A stretch of DNA of 64,000 nucleotides from Pseudisothecium myosuroides (taxonomy: Eukaryota > Streptophyta > Bryopsida > Hypnales > Lembophyllaceae): the NCBI GenBank assembly GCA_951799445.1, contig OX637291.1:13704501-13768500 (forward strand), read 5' to 3'. Below are positions 48,118 through 59,871 of the stretch, piece by piece; the stretch's first letter is position 1, and each line of letters starts with the position of its first letter. A model generated the notes under the pieces. It did no database searches, was not told where the DNA came from, and saw only the letters and a program-made list of their open reading frames with translations. A program made the position numbers and the translations under genes.

Positions 48118-48789
48118 ATGCGGGGGCTAGTAGTATTGCTGTCCTTATGGCTCGTTCTGGTGCTTGCCCACCATGGAGAAGGCCGAGTGCTCCCAAACGA
48201 TATGTTCAACTTGCAGCGTGAGGAGTCCATGGAAGCAGTTGGTGTCTCGATCTCGAAGGGGAATCATCATGGGGCAACTTCCAAACCCGTGCCTTGCACA
48301 TGGGTCTGTGGTGAAGGAGAGAACCATAACTATGAGTGCAATTGTATTACTAGTACACCACAACAGGTTGAGCTTGTGGAAGCAAAGAAGACTACTGGTG
48401 CACCGCCTTGCACATGGGTGTGCGGTGAGGGAGAGAATCATAACTATGAGTGCAATTGTGTTTCTAATGCACCTCAACAGGTTGAGCTTGTGGAAGTAAA
48501 GAAGACTACTGGTGCACGCAAACCTGTGCCTTGCACATGGGTCTGTGGTGAAGGAGAGAACCATAACTACGAGTGCAACTGTGTTTCTAATGCCCCGAGG
48601 AAGGACGAACTTGTGGGAGCTGAGATGACAACCGTTGCTCATGCTGAAGCACGCAAACCTTTGCCTTGCACATGGGTGTGTGGTAAAGGAGAGAACCATA
48701 ACTATGAGTGCAACTGTGTTCCTAATGCCCTGAAGGAGGATCAGTTTATGGGTGCTCCTGTGAACGCTTCTATTGGTGATCATCACTGA
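48118..48789 (+). CDS. Secreted precursor with four Cys-rich repeat modules
   Basis: The 223-residue product opens with a signal peptide (MRGLVVLLSLWLVLVLA, then HHGEG), so it enters the secretory pathway. Four modules follow at residues 60-76, 98-114, 139-155 and 184-200. Each reads CTWVCGEGENHNYECNC, with K for the second E in the last, giving the pattern C-x3-C-x9-C-x-C. Modules start after a Pro and are separated by linkers of 21-28 residues that contain KK or RK pairs. The ATG at 48118 is the first one in the spliced mRNA, since exon 2 begins at 48109 and the leader has none. I recognise no family. It may be cut into several identical disulfide peptides (signal or defence) or act as a repeat wall protein. 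Confidence 0.85.
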   Translation: MRGLVVLLSLWLVLVLAHHGEGRVLPNDMFNLQREESMEAVGVSISKGNHHGATSKPVPCTWVCGEGENHNYECNCITSTPQQVELVEAKKTTGAPPCTWVCGEGENHNYECNCVSNAPQQVELVEVKKTTGARKPVPCTWVCGEGENHNYECNCVSNAPRKDELVGAEMTTVAHAEARKPLPCTWVCGKGENHNYECNCVPNALKEDQFMGAPVNASIGDHH

Positions 48790-48924
48790 AGCAGAAGAAC
48801 CCATGAATTTGGCTTGGGAGTATTGTTGGGATATCAAGATATATATGAATGGAATTGTCTTCCTTTTCTAGGATTCAAGATCTTTGGGGTGTAGTTTAAT
48901 CATCACTAGTGTGCCTTGTGTTGT

Positions 48925-49210
48925 TGCCCCAGCCAAAATAAAAGTAAAAATAATTTTCTAATTTTTTAATTCATAGAAATTTGGAAATTCAATATCTTTT
49001 CATCAATGAGTTGGAATGCAATGAAACAAAGTACGTGCATCCTTCCTCACAGAGAGCTTGTCGATCAATGGTAACAAGAATGCGACTGGGGAATGTATGG
49101 TTTCAGAGATCTCACTATAGCAATAAAAAAATAAAAATAAAACAGCCTCACGTAAGGTATATAGATTCAGGTATAGATGGATGGTTATCAACAGACTTTA
49201 AGGGTTAAAA
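48925..49210. repeat. Family E repeat, copy 3, at the 3' end of the Cys-repeat gene
   Basis: Shares AAAAATAATTTTCTAATTTT, TTAATTCATA, TTCAATATCTTTTC, AAACAAAGT and GTTTCAGAGATCTCAC blocks with 44775-45245. It ends ACTTTAAGGG before TTAA, which resembles a family A terminus. An AATAAAAG near its left end could serve as the polyadenylation signal of the upstream gene. Confidence 0.5.
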
Positions 49211-49299
49211 TTAAAAAAAAAAAACATTACTTAAGTGAAAACGTACTCGGTTTACATTGACAACGAAGAGCCAAAATAACCCCCTAAATACAGTACGTT

Positions 49300-49761
49300 A
49301 CATTACGGTTAACCCACCTTCATCCCCAGTTATCACCGGGCATTGTGGGAACATTCCCCGGGCAGACCTCCCCTTGGCTTCCCCCCTTGCCCGCCATTCT
49401 GGGCAGCATGAGCCCCAAGGCTTTAGAAGCCTTGTGCGTCTACCCGGACCAGGGCAGTCAAAAACCTTCCTCTCTGGGCAGGAAACCGGTCTTGGAAGGT
49501 GGTTAGTCAAGCGGTACTCTGTTGCTGGACTCCGATGCCTTTCCTTTGGCCTTCCCTCGGCACCAGTGGCGGATTCGGAACCTCCGATCCGCCATGTTCA
49601 TTCAACTTCTGTCGCGATTTCTGCTCCTTGATCAGGAATCGAGTTTTTCTTCAGTTTCTGTTTTTTTCCAAGGTACTTTTTGAGCTAATCGCGACTGATT
49701 TTGGTGCAAAATTGCGCCTGATGAGACGACCTATGACCGTCGTTGCGTGATGCCATTCTTG
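49300..49761 (+). promoter_or_regulatory. GC-rich promoter and first leader exon of the ankyrin-MAPKKK gene
   Basis: GC-rich segment (about 49330-49640), followed by a leader that ends at the donor CATTCTTG|GTGAGT. It contains a 9-codon uORF, 49721-49750. The 124-codon open frame across the GC-rich part is probably a composition effect. Confidence 0.5.
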
Positions 49762-50817
49762 GTGAGTTTTGTATCTTAAAATCGCGTTCTACGCTGCCTC
49801 TTCCTCTGAGATTCGACCTTTTAGCGGTTGTGAATTTTTTCGGAGCGATGACATTCTTTCTTGCTTCTTCTTTTGTGGCTGATTGTATGCTTTAGTGGTT
49901 GAATTGCTTTTGGCTGGTGTTGATATGACTTGCTGGTGCTCTGTATGTACATTGTGCGCCAGAGCAAATCAGTTGGAAGCTAGGTTACGGGGAAACGAAT
50001 ATTCTCGTTTTTCGGTTTCTAATTCAGTAGCAATTTGAACATATTTCACGTTTTCCAATCTTTGCTCGTGTACTTACAGCTTAAGGACAATTTTTTTTTG
50101 TAAATGGAACCGAAAAAACGCAATCGAAAAAACGCAATCAGAGCTACCTGCTTCTAGACATGACAGGTGTTTATTCTATTCGATATTTATTGCGACATCT
50201 GTAATGTTTTAAATGGTTTCCGCAAGGACGTATTAGTGGAGTAAGCAGTGTCTCAAGGTGCTGATTTCACATGTTAAGGCGTGTGCTCGACGTAATTTCG
50301 TGAGTTTTATCGTTGGGAATAACATTGCAGGACGTATGCTTTGAAGACCTTCTGTGAAATGATTTGATCGCATATTCCTAATTTTTTGAGTCCCATCTGG
50401 CCGCGTTTTGGAATTTAGTCGCTGTTTCTAGGGTGACATTAGAATCTAGAAAACTATGGGAATGGTGAACATTATGCAGCAATCACCATTTCTTAGCCTC
50501 GTCTGCATGTATAGCTACTCGACTCGACTTGTTGGCATAAACAGTTTAGGTCTCCTGATCTCGTAATGGAGTATTTCTCCGCCTGCTTTTGTTTAGTGCT
50601 CGGCTTTATGATGAAGTGTGTGCCTGATGAAAGAATCACCCCGCCCTAGATATTGCATGACGGAAATATGTGTCTCTGCACTCAAATGCTTGCTTTCAGT
50701 CGCTTATTCAGTTGATTCTTAGCTACCTTGTGGCCTGGAAATATTCTAATTGATCGAGAAGTCTCTGTTTTATTTTGAGTCATGTTTTTTTCTTTGTAGA
50801 CTCGATTTTTGCTGAGG

Positions 50818-51914
50818 ATGAAGGCAACGACGTTCACCTCAAGCTTCCAACCGTTGAGAAATTCTGTAGTTTACTCCAGGTCTATTTCCAAGTTAAATTA
50901 TGATTTCAAATGCATCTTTTAAAATTATATCTGCTTGTAGGTGAAACTTGCCACAAATATTTTGATTTTACCAACATTGAGTAATTTGTAGCTCGTACAT
51001 GCTGTATCGGTGAGCAATCATTTTCGTGGTGTTTGACACAGTTTCTCAGCAAATGTCAAGTGTCCCTTGGGCGGCTCACGAGGGTTGATGGTGGCGATGC
51101 ATAGGGATATCTACTAAAGCGCCTGGTCAGGGGACACAAGGCCCCGTTTACTGCATATGAGCACATCACGGTTTGCTTGATTTAAGAACTCTATGGAGTC
51201 AGTTTTGCTTTTTTCAAGGTAGACAGCAGTCACTGAGAGACAGCTGGTACGTGTAGATTGAACTTCTACAAGAAATTTGGATTAGACTGCCGGCAGCTAC
51301 CATGAGGACGGCCTCTCTGAGTATTATCGATGCGAGCTTCAGAGTGGCCATCTTTCTGTGTCTGAGTTTGAAGGAAAATGAAGCTGTCATGGATGCTTTG
51401 GAGGACACCGTTGCAACAACTGCCTCGTTTCAGTTATAGTACGGGTTAGTCCCTTCTAATCCTGTTGAATTGTCTGCGTGAATAGGTAATGACAGATATT
51501 TTTAGTACATCTGTTTTACAAGCGTCGTATTGAGAAAAATGATCCTGGCATCCACTTTAAAGGCTTTTTCTGGGGCAGTATCTTAAACTTGGAGCAATAT
51601 TTTTGCTGATGGTATTTATTCAAATCAAGAGCGCTCCCTCCAATAGGCTTCCAGTAGTTCTTCAATGTGAGATAGTGCTTCCAAATCATTCCTCAGGGTG
51701 CGTCTTGAATAAATGCAGAAATTCATCATTTCACATGTAGGACCCTGTCTCCATGCAAAAGTGGTAATTCTTCAGTATAACCACCAATGGAGAAGCACCT
51801 ATTGAGATAGGAAGTTTATAGACCCGCAATTGTGCTGAGAGATTATTCTGTCTTCCTGGTTTAGGAATTAATAAATTTTATTTCTCATCCAGATTTGCTA
51901 TATCTGCATCATGA
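50818..51914 (+). promoter_or_regulatory. Spliced uORF of 27 codons overlapping the main start
   Basis: Leader exon 2 (50800-50879, between TTTGTAG and CAG|GTCTAT) carries an ATG at 50818. After splicing to 51893 the frame continues ...TCA TGA, stopping at 51912-51914. The main ATG is 51911-51913, so stop and start overlap as ATGA. The encoded peptide begins MKATTFTSSFQPL. Such an arrangement would favour reinitiation or limit translation of the kinase. It depends on both splice sites, each a standard GT-AG. Confidence 0.5.
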
Positions 51915-54900
51915 CAGCGAAGGAAGAGAGGCCATGGCCGCGGAGAGCACCTCCTGATGCAAGTGCGGGATTCAATATCTTCACTGGACAGCGCTCTGCT
52001 GTGGAGAACGAAGGAGGGACATCAGGTGGGTCTTCACGGGCAAGTAGCATGCAAGGAGTTGTTCAAGGAGACGGAAATGGAGATAGGATATGGTCTAATA
52101 GACTTGCTAGCGCAGATTTCAACACTCACAACAATGTTCGAAATTCTATGGGCACCGACGGGTATACTTCGTTCGGCGTTCCAATGACTCAACACGGATC
52201 AAGTGTACCTGTGGACGGTGCTTCCGTAATTAGGCAGATTTCTGGGAGACCGCCGCTGGATCCTGTCCTCATTCCTCGATCTCAAGCAAATTCTTTAGTT
52301 TTTGAAGGAGGTGTTCCGCTCTCAGCTAGAAGGGGCTCACCGCTGAGAACTCCCACGACTAGTCAAATGCCAACAGGCAATTCGTTTACTCCCTCGTCGG
52401 CTGGTTCTTCTCCTTTTGTACTTAGAAGGCGAGCATCTGCACCGCCCAATTCTGCACAGCCCAGCAATTTATCCCGGGTTGGGAGTTTTCAGCCTCGTAT
52501 ACCTAGCTCTCCTAATACAAGCCCTTGGCATGGGAGGAGTTCCGTTGACCTGAATTCTTTGAATCCTCGGTCGCCATCTCCATCCGAGCAGCATATGAAC
52601 AGTTCCACTGGATACTTCGCCTTAGGGACGCCATCATATCAGGTGTCCTAACTTCTATGCTATGATGTTTATGACTGTTATCTTTAGTAGCTTAGGAGTA
52701 AACGGTGGTTCATTTCTATTGTCAAAGGAAAAAATTTAAGAGGTGACCATCTTAAAAAATCCAATGTGGTAGTTCATATTATTACTGTTATGAGCAATTA
52801 AATTAATGAACTCTTCCCCAGGTTGCTCATTGTCAAGTGTGATATATTTAGATGTAGTATGTCATGCATGTGGCTTACATCCTCTAATTTATTTTTATCG
52901 CAGATGTCTTTATTGTGATCACTTGCATCCTGAGTTTGTAGGCACCAATGTGGTCGGTGGGATCTTCCAATGGAGTCCCGCTTGATAATCCAAGCACAAG
53001 ATCTGCCAGCTACGGGTTTAACAGCTTCGGCACCGATCCCGGACAAGTGTTACAACCCCCCATCCCAGCATTTACAAATCGTAGGCATACGTTTCCCATG
53101 GAGTTTTCAGGCAAGACTGCGAAACCTGATCGTGCATATGTTTTGCTATTTTGCGTGCATACATTTTGTTGTTTTGTTTCAACAGAGTTTCCTGATGTCA
53201 ATAACATTACTCAAGTGTGCATTCAGTCTTGTCTGACCAAGGGTCATTCAATGTTTGCATACTCCTTTAGTTAGTTACTTGTTGATTTGCGCGCTACTTT
53301 CCTCCTTTGAGGCATACTGACGGTTGATGTTCAGTCAAACTGTTCCCTGGCCGAATTTTTAGCTGATTGTTGGAATTTGAACCGCATAATACTGACTCAG
53401 GTCATCAAAGTATAGGTTCATCGGAGATGATGCGTGATTTATCAGCTATGAACTACTCAAGGAGTGTACCTGCCAGCCCAGGAGTACACTGGGCATCTAG
53501 TCCAGGATTTGGTAGGATGGAACATCCGGCCCCTCTCCCTGGAATATTTGGACGCTTTGAAACGAGCTATGGAAGAGGAAGCTATACCGGGGATGCTGGA
53601 AATTTCGAAGCGGCACCCACAGGTGAGAGATACACATTGAATCGGTACATGCCCAGTAATTTCATCATAACGGAATAAGAGCCAATTCCTATTTCACTCC
53701 GAGAGATTAGTATTGGTTGTATTTTCTTGTGATGGCAAGAGTGAGGGCACTGTCAGAACTGGTTCTGTTAGGGTGTATACTCAGTTTCGTTTCTCACAAT
53801 TGCATTACATTGCGAACGTGTTTGTACATGGCATTAAACGCTTTCTGTGTTCTCGTATTAAGGTATTTCTGGAAGAGGGTTGCTGGAGGACGCTGTTAGG
53901 GAACAACACATCGAGAGGGTGATTGCGCTTTTAGAGCAGGGCTTCAGTCCTAATGGTGAGCGAGGTTCTTCGAAGGTGGGTTGTGTGTTCTAAGGTTCAG
54001 CTCTGATAAATATGTTATCATTGCGTAGATTCTGCAATGATATGTCAATCCTATAATTTCTTTCAAGCTTGTCCTTTCAGTGACAAATGTGTTCTGCATT
54101 TCGTCACTATGGCCTAAACTCTCCAGAGTTGCATACTGCACGCGGCTAAAACTCTCTATTCAATTCACATGTACTTGGTGAAATCTTAACTATCACCATG
54201 ACTAAAAATCTCTGGGGGAACAATTTTAAGCAATATCTATGCTAATATACTCTTTAGTTCTAGTAGACAATACCTCCGCTGCAGTTAGGCATTATTCCAC
54301 TCAATTGGTTTGGAGTCCATTGTTCGAGGTTGAGTGAGGTTCAGATACTCACACACTAACTCGATCTTGTTTATTTGTTTTCAGATTCCGCCATTATTAA
54401 TTGCTGTTAGCACTGGAAACGAGAGACTTGTGAAACTGCTTGTTGAAGTTGGGGCCAATGTCAATGGATACGACAGTCGACAATATACTGCTTTACATTA
54501 TGCTGCAGCCTCTGGATTCCTGTAATTCTCCACAAGCTTGGAACTCTGAGTAGCAAGCTCAAAGTGTCCGCTTATACAATTTTGCTGTGGCATGCCAGTT
54601 TTTGGACACAGAGAAACTGCAGAGCGCTAATCTTTAGTCCATAATAATGGTCCACAATGAGACTTACTGTATTGCTTTTATATTCTAACCGTGAGGGTCT
54701 CTTTCTTTGGTCAGGGGCATGGTGGATCTCCTGCTTGTTGCTGGTGCAAACATATATGCTAAAACGGATGGTGATCTTCTACCTGTTCAGTTGGCAACTG
54801 ATCCAGAAACGCTTGAGTATCTGAGTACACGAATGAAGTCAGACATAGAGGATCGGATAGGCCTCAATCAAGTCAAATTCACTTCAACAGGCCCTCCTTT

Positions 54901-57900
54901 GAGATTCTCAAGTTTCCAAAGGCCCACTAACGCAGATCAAGATCAGTGGACAGAGAGTGCGTGGCTTGCAAACAATAGACCCACGGGCTTTAGTGAAGAT
55001 GCGGGCTCTGATAGGATTATGGGGGAAGCTATTAACAGAAATATTACTCCAGGTTATCAAGACCGAGAGATGTTGGGTCCTGATCAGGGTTTTCGAGAGG
55101 GTTTAAACACACAGCCAGGAATTGCGGGGATTGACAGGCAAAGTTCTCTGAACTTTGCTGGCCAGGATGTTGGATCAAGATTGATGGACTGGGAAGCTTT
55201 CAGGAACTTCACTTCCGACCCTCTTAATCAAAGTTTTGTTCACAGGTCCTTTACTAATCAGAACCCAAATGTGGTCGCAAAGGATTGGAGTAACTCTGGG
55301 ATCAATCAGAGCATGGATGTGTGGATGCAGGATGAAACCGGCCACTCTAAAGGTTCTTTCACGAGGCCGTGGTTCCAACAAATACTGCAAGAGAAGTATG
55401 GGTTTGCCTTCTGATGATCTTCTCTCACGTGTTTTGTTTTTTTGATTGCACGGAATGAGAACAGAGATGATTAAAAGAACCTAGTGCTCAACAAGAACTG
55501 TGTCGAGTAGTACGGAGTGTCTTACTCAGGTTTTTTCCTTTTTATTTGATTCTGTGTAGACCAACGCTACAAAGATCATCGAGTGCACCTGCTGTGCCAT
55601 GGCACGAATTAAATACATTTCAGCCAACTTTCATCTCCCAATGTGGCGATCCCAGTTCTCAACGAAGCTGTTGTCTGAACTCGACAGTGCTGCCCAGGGT
55701 CCCTAGTGCACCATCCGGATTGGGGCAGTTCGGCGTGGATGTTCAGAAAAATTGGTCGCAGAATTCAGAACCTCTGTCGAAGGCCGTTTCTACTGAATCT
55801 CTAGCGGCAACTATCTACAAACCTGAGATGATGGAAACTGGCTCTTCAGACAAAAACTTATATCATCCAGTGGAAACTGAGGTTTCCATGATAACAGATG
55901 GCGATGACGACGACGACGACGTAGAGTCTGAAGATGATATTAACCCCAGAGAACTCAATGCCTTCAAGAAATTTGCACGTGCTTGTGATAGTGTGGCTCC
56001 TTCTATGATTGAGAAGTTCAGAGCAACATCTGGTCAATCGCTTGATGTATCAGAGATGGAGTTTTCTGAAAAGGCTTCAGGACCCCCACAAGCACCTGAA
56101 ACTCCTCGACAAATCGGCGAATCTCAAGGTACAGTACCAGAAGTTCAAAGCCCGCCTCTCTTCGATCAGATACCATGGTTAGTGCCACGACAAATCAACA
56201 AAAAAGTTGGGGATTTGTGCGTTGGCGACAATCCACGTTCGAATCTGTTAACAATTGGTTTGTTGGGGATCCAACTCTGAGCACTGATTTCGGAAGTTTG
56301 TTTTTGATTTGCTTTAGAGAAACCTGATGCACGAGTTACGGAAAGTTCCCAGCAAGCTTCTTCGAGCTCGCAGAAAGGAAAGACACACTCTGCAGGTGTT
56401 ATTCCAGCTTGTGTGTTACAAGAGGAGACAACAAAGATGAAAGAAAAGAGAAAAAGCGAAAGAAAAGTGACATTTGCTCTAGCTGATTCACCTCGTGAAG
56501 AGGACCTGGCTCTCATTCGAGAAGACTGGCACGAAGCTGCACGATCAGGTGAATAATTGACTTCTTGGTTACAACAGATAGATTAATTCGACTGACGTTT
56601 TCAACTGTGAGCCCCATCTCAGTTGTAATATGTGCCACAATTGGGTATAGTGAAAAGTGCATATTGTCAAAGGTCGTTTTGAAGAGGAGATACCCAGCTT
56701 TTATAACCAGTTATTGATATTAATCGTTTAATCATGATACAGGTTGTGTAGGTTGCGGCAAACCTGGGTGTGAGGGACGGTGTCTTGCTCCAGAGAAACC
56801 TTCATCTGCTTCCGCCAGTGATGTTGCTTCTTGCAGCAGCAGCAATGAAACTGTTCCAAAGGATCTTTTCCCTGCTCCTAAATCTACTCGCACAGGGTCG
56901 GTTCGATGGACAAGAGGAGAGCTGCTTGGTGAGGGTGCATACGGGAAGGTAGTAGAATACTTTTTTTAGGCTTGATTTTTTTCTAATTTTTTCTCATCCA
57001 TGTCATCCATTTCGTACCAATATTAATCTCTCATAGGGGATGACATAGTAAAATCTTGGACATTCTGTTGTTAAATCGTTTAATTTCCAATTGCTCTAAA
57101 GCGATTATAAATTTCAAAACGAGTAATTTCATTTGAATTCCTTTCTGTTTCTGTGTTCTTCATTTGCCATTATCAGGTCAGATGTTTGTTGTAACTTGCA
57201 GGTTTTTGCTGGACTCAACCAAGATACGGGTGAACTGATGGCAGTAAAGCAACTGAAGTTAGATACTGCTGCGGAGGGACAGGAAAGACAATTCTACTTG
57301 GCAGCATTAGAACGCGAGATTGCTTTCTACAAGACAATGAGGCACAAGCATATTGTAGGTTACATTGATATGGAGCAAGATCTTGAGACTGGAAGTCTCT
57401 ATGTCTTCTTAGAGTATGTCTCTGGTGGCTCTATTCAAAGGTAGAACGTCTTCCTAGTCCTAAAATAATTGTGAAGTGTAGCTGTTTTCTCATTTTGATA
57501 ATTCATATCTAGCTTCAGTTATGCTGTTCTTTCTACCAGATTAAATCGCAGATATTGAGCATAATTTGACGAAGTGCTGCAATTCCATTTTCATTCGTGC
57601 TCTGAGAGTATTGCTTCCGTATTTGCGAACCTCTGATTTTTCCCCATGCAGAACTCTACAACACCTAAGTGAGTGTTGTCGAGATAGATCTGGCTTCAAT
57701 CTCTTCTCACATGGTCTCTCTCGTTCTTCAGGCAAGACCATGTCCAATGAAATCTTACTGATGTTTCTTTTTGATAGAAATGCCTCATGCAGGACCTTCT
57801 TGGCTTCTCTTTGTTTTGTAGCATGCTGGAGAGGTTTGGACGCTTCAGTGAGCCGTTGGTGAGGGTGTATACCCGACAGCTTCTCCTTGGACTGGAGTAC

Positions 57901-59325
57901 TTACATGGAAAAAAAATCGTACATCGAGACATCAAGGGTGGCAACGTGCTTGTTGATGCTGATGGGGTTATTAAATTGGCCGATTTTGGGGCCTCAAAGG
58001 TAATAGACTTTCTCAACAAATTTAATATGGTGTCCATTGTAACCTGCATCCATGTAGTTTCGGTTTTGTAGCCACTTTCTGTCGGTTCGGTATTATTGTA
58101 TGCAGTTGAATATACATAACAATCCAGGCTGATCTTTCATGTGGAGTAAAATTTGTTTCAAATTAATTTCAATGAGACGCATGCCCTCCCCAAGATACAC
58201 GTATTCAGTTTTCCTCAACAGAGAAGTTTTGTATGCATTTCCCCTCTTTGCATCTAGCAGTCAGAGATCGGAATGCTGAGCGGTACTACATTCAGTACCC
58301 TGTATGGCTGTGAAACGTGGAAGTGAATAGTGAATTCTGTTAGCTGGTGTGGAATGATTGACATATCAGGAGTATGCCGATTTTTCGTTTTGTTTCCAGG
58401 CATTTCATGATCCGACACAGACTGATGGGTTCAAGTCTATCAGAGGTTCTGTGTTCTGGATGGCTCCGGAGGTCATTAAAGGCGATGGCTATGGCCGCAG
58501 AGCTGACATTTGGAGTGTTGGTTGCACAGTGGTTGAGATGCTTACAGCTGTGTATGAACTTGCTCCTCTAGATTTTTCTTCCTGTTTCAGTTTGACAAAG
58601 AATTCCTTTATGATTGACATAATTTTCTTCTTATCGTCTATGTTCGGAAGCTGACATATGTGATGGGCACGTTTGATTTGTGGAAATCTTCACATGCCTC
58701 CAAATTCAATGCTGTTTGTAATGTTTGTTCCCTGATTGGTTTAATGTTTTATACAGTTCAGAATTTCTTGTTAATGAGCTATGACACCCTTAATATCTGT
58801 ATTTACCGAAGACAAGTTTTCCATATGACAGGCATCCTTGGCCAGGGATGGACAATACCTGGACCGCCATATTTCACATTGCCAAGGCCAGTAGCGGCCC
58901 CCCCATACCTGAAGGAATCTCGCCTATCATCCAGGATTTCTTACACCTGTGTTTTCAGCTTGACCCAAAAAAACGGCCAACATCAACCGAGGTAAGCCCG
59001 TCTCCTACTTTTGTGCCTCTGTATCGTATTGCATGCTTGTTCCGCAACTGCCTGATGTATTCAAAGACTGTTGAGATGGGACTGACTACTAACGATATTA
59101 ACAACCGCAAATCCGAAAAAGTGATTTAAGATTCAAAGAACCTGTGATACAAATTTCATCCGATAGTGCAGTGATAAGAGTTAATCTGGTAATTGATGCA
59201 TTGCGATAAGACTCATAATGTAGCAAATGCTTTCTCTAGTCTTGCTAATTCAAGAAATTTCGATTGAGCAGCTTCTTCAACACCCATTTGTTGCGGAGAG
59301 CCCACCTGGAAGTGAGACGTCATGA
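51911..59325 (+). CDS. Ankyrin-repeat MAPKKK (ANP/NPK1-like kinase domain)
   Basis: Fourteen coding exons with matching phases: 51911-52642, 52942-53131 (or a GC donor after 53110), 53401-53622, 53863-53975, 54385-54521, 54715-55395, 55560-56128, 56318-56548, 56743-56948, 57202-57440, 57822-57999, 58400-58551, 58832-58991 and 59272-59325; about 1,287 residues. The order is a Ser-rich region, then ankyrin repeats (about 382-490, with [19 protein letters not shown]), a low-complexity linker with an Asp run, a Cys cluster ([14 protein letters not shown]), and a kinase domain (about 1016-1276). Seen are GEGAYGKV, the AVKQLKL lysine near 1043, HRDIKGGN near 1141, DFGASK near 1161, and SVFWMAPE. 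All catalytic residues are present. Kinases of this group phosphorylate MAP kinase kinases. Ankyrin repeats are not part of the ANP proteins I know. Confidence 0.88.
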
Positions 59326-59860
59326 ACTGTATCCAAATACGTACGGAAAGAAGATAATGACAAGATGCAACATTATTAAGAAGTTGCGTCAGCCCTTTTT
59401 GGCAGTAACAAGGTCTGAAAGAAAGCAGGAAGAGGAATGCTCGAGTCACTGGCCCTCTTCTGAAGTAAAAGAACTCTTAATTTTCTTCTGGTATATTCAG
59501 AGCAAACTCTGACTACCGGTATCACAGGCATGTATAACAAAGAAAAGTATTTAGATTTAGATTCATTCAAATGTAAATACAAATACAACTGAATTGACAT
59601 CCCTCTTATCACCTTTTCCAGTTTTGCACCAAAAAAACTAAGAAACTCCTCTTCCTGGATGCTTAACACAACTTATTTTAAATTTTGTCATTGCATTAAG
59701 AGGTCTCTTACTTTCAATCTGTTTGGTTTTACGGTTAGCTAGTTACACAAGCCCTAAAATGCCAAGATTCACCAGGCATGCCTAATTTTAGGGTTGTGTA
59801 AAGGGCATATTCCCATGTCACACCCGTTCAGTTAACACATTGTCATAAAATTTGTAGAAT
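59326..59860 (+). other. 3' flank of the MAPKKK gene
   Basis: Holds the probable 3' UTR. A tiny inverted repeat at about 59743-59801 (TTACACAAGCCCTAAAAT and its near-complement) lies downstream. No further gene. Confidence 0.4.
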
Positions 59861-59871
59861 CCATGTACCTA

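Noticed and set aside
48145..48837. 230-codon minus-strand frame opposite the Cys-repeat gene
   Set aside because: It mirrors the repeats of the + strand gene. The + strand has the signal peptide, TATA box, splice sites and silent-site pattern.
49257..49631. 124-codon + strand frame before the MAPKKK gene
   Set aside because: No motif, lies in promoter-like GC-rich DNA, and is not joined in frame to downstream exons.
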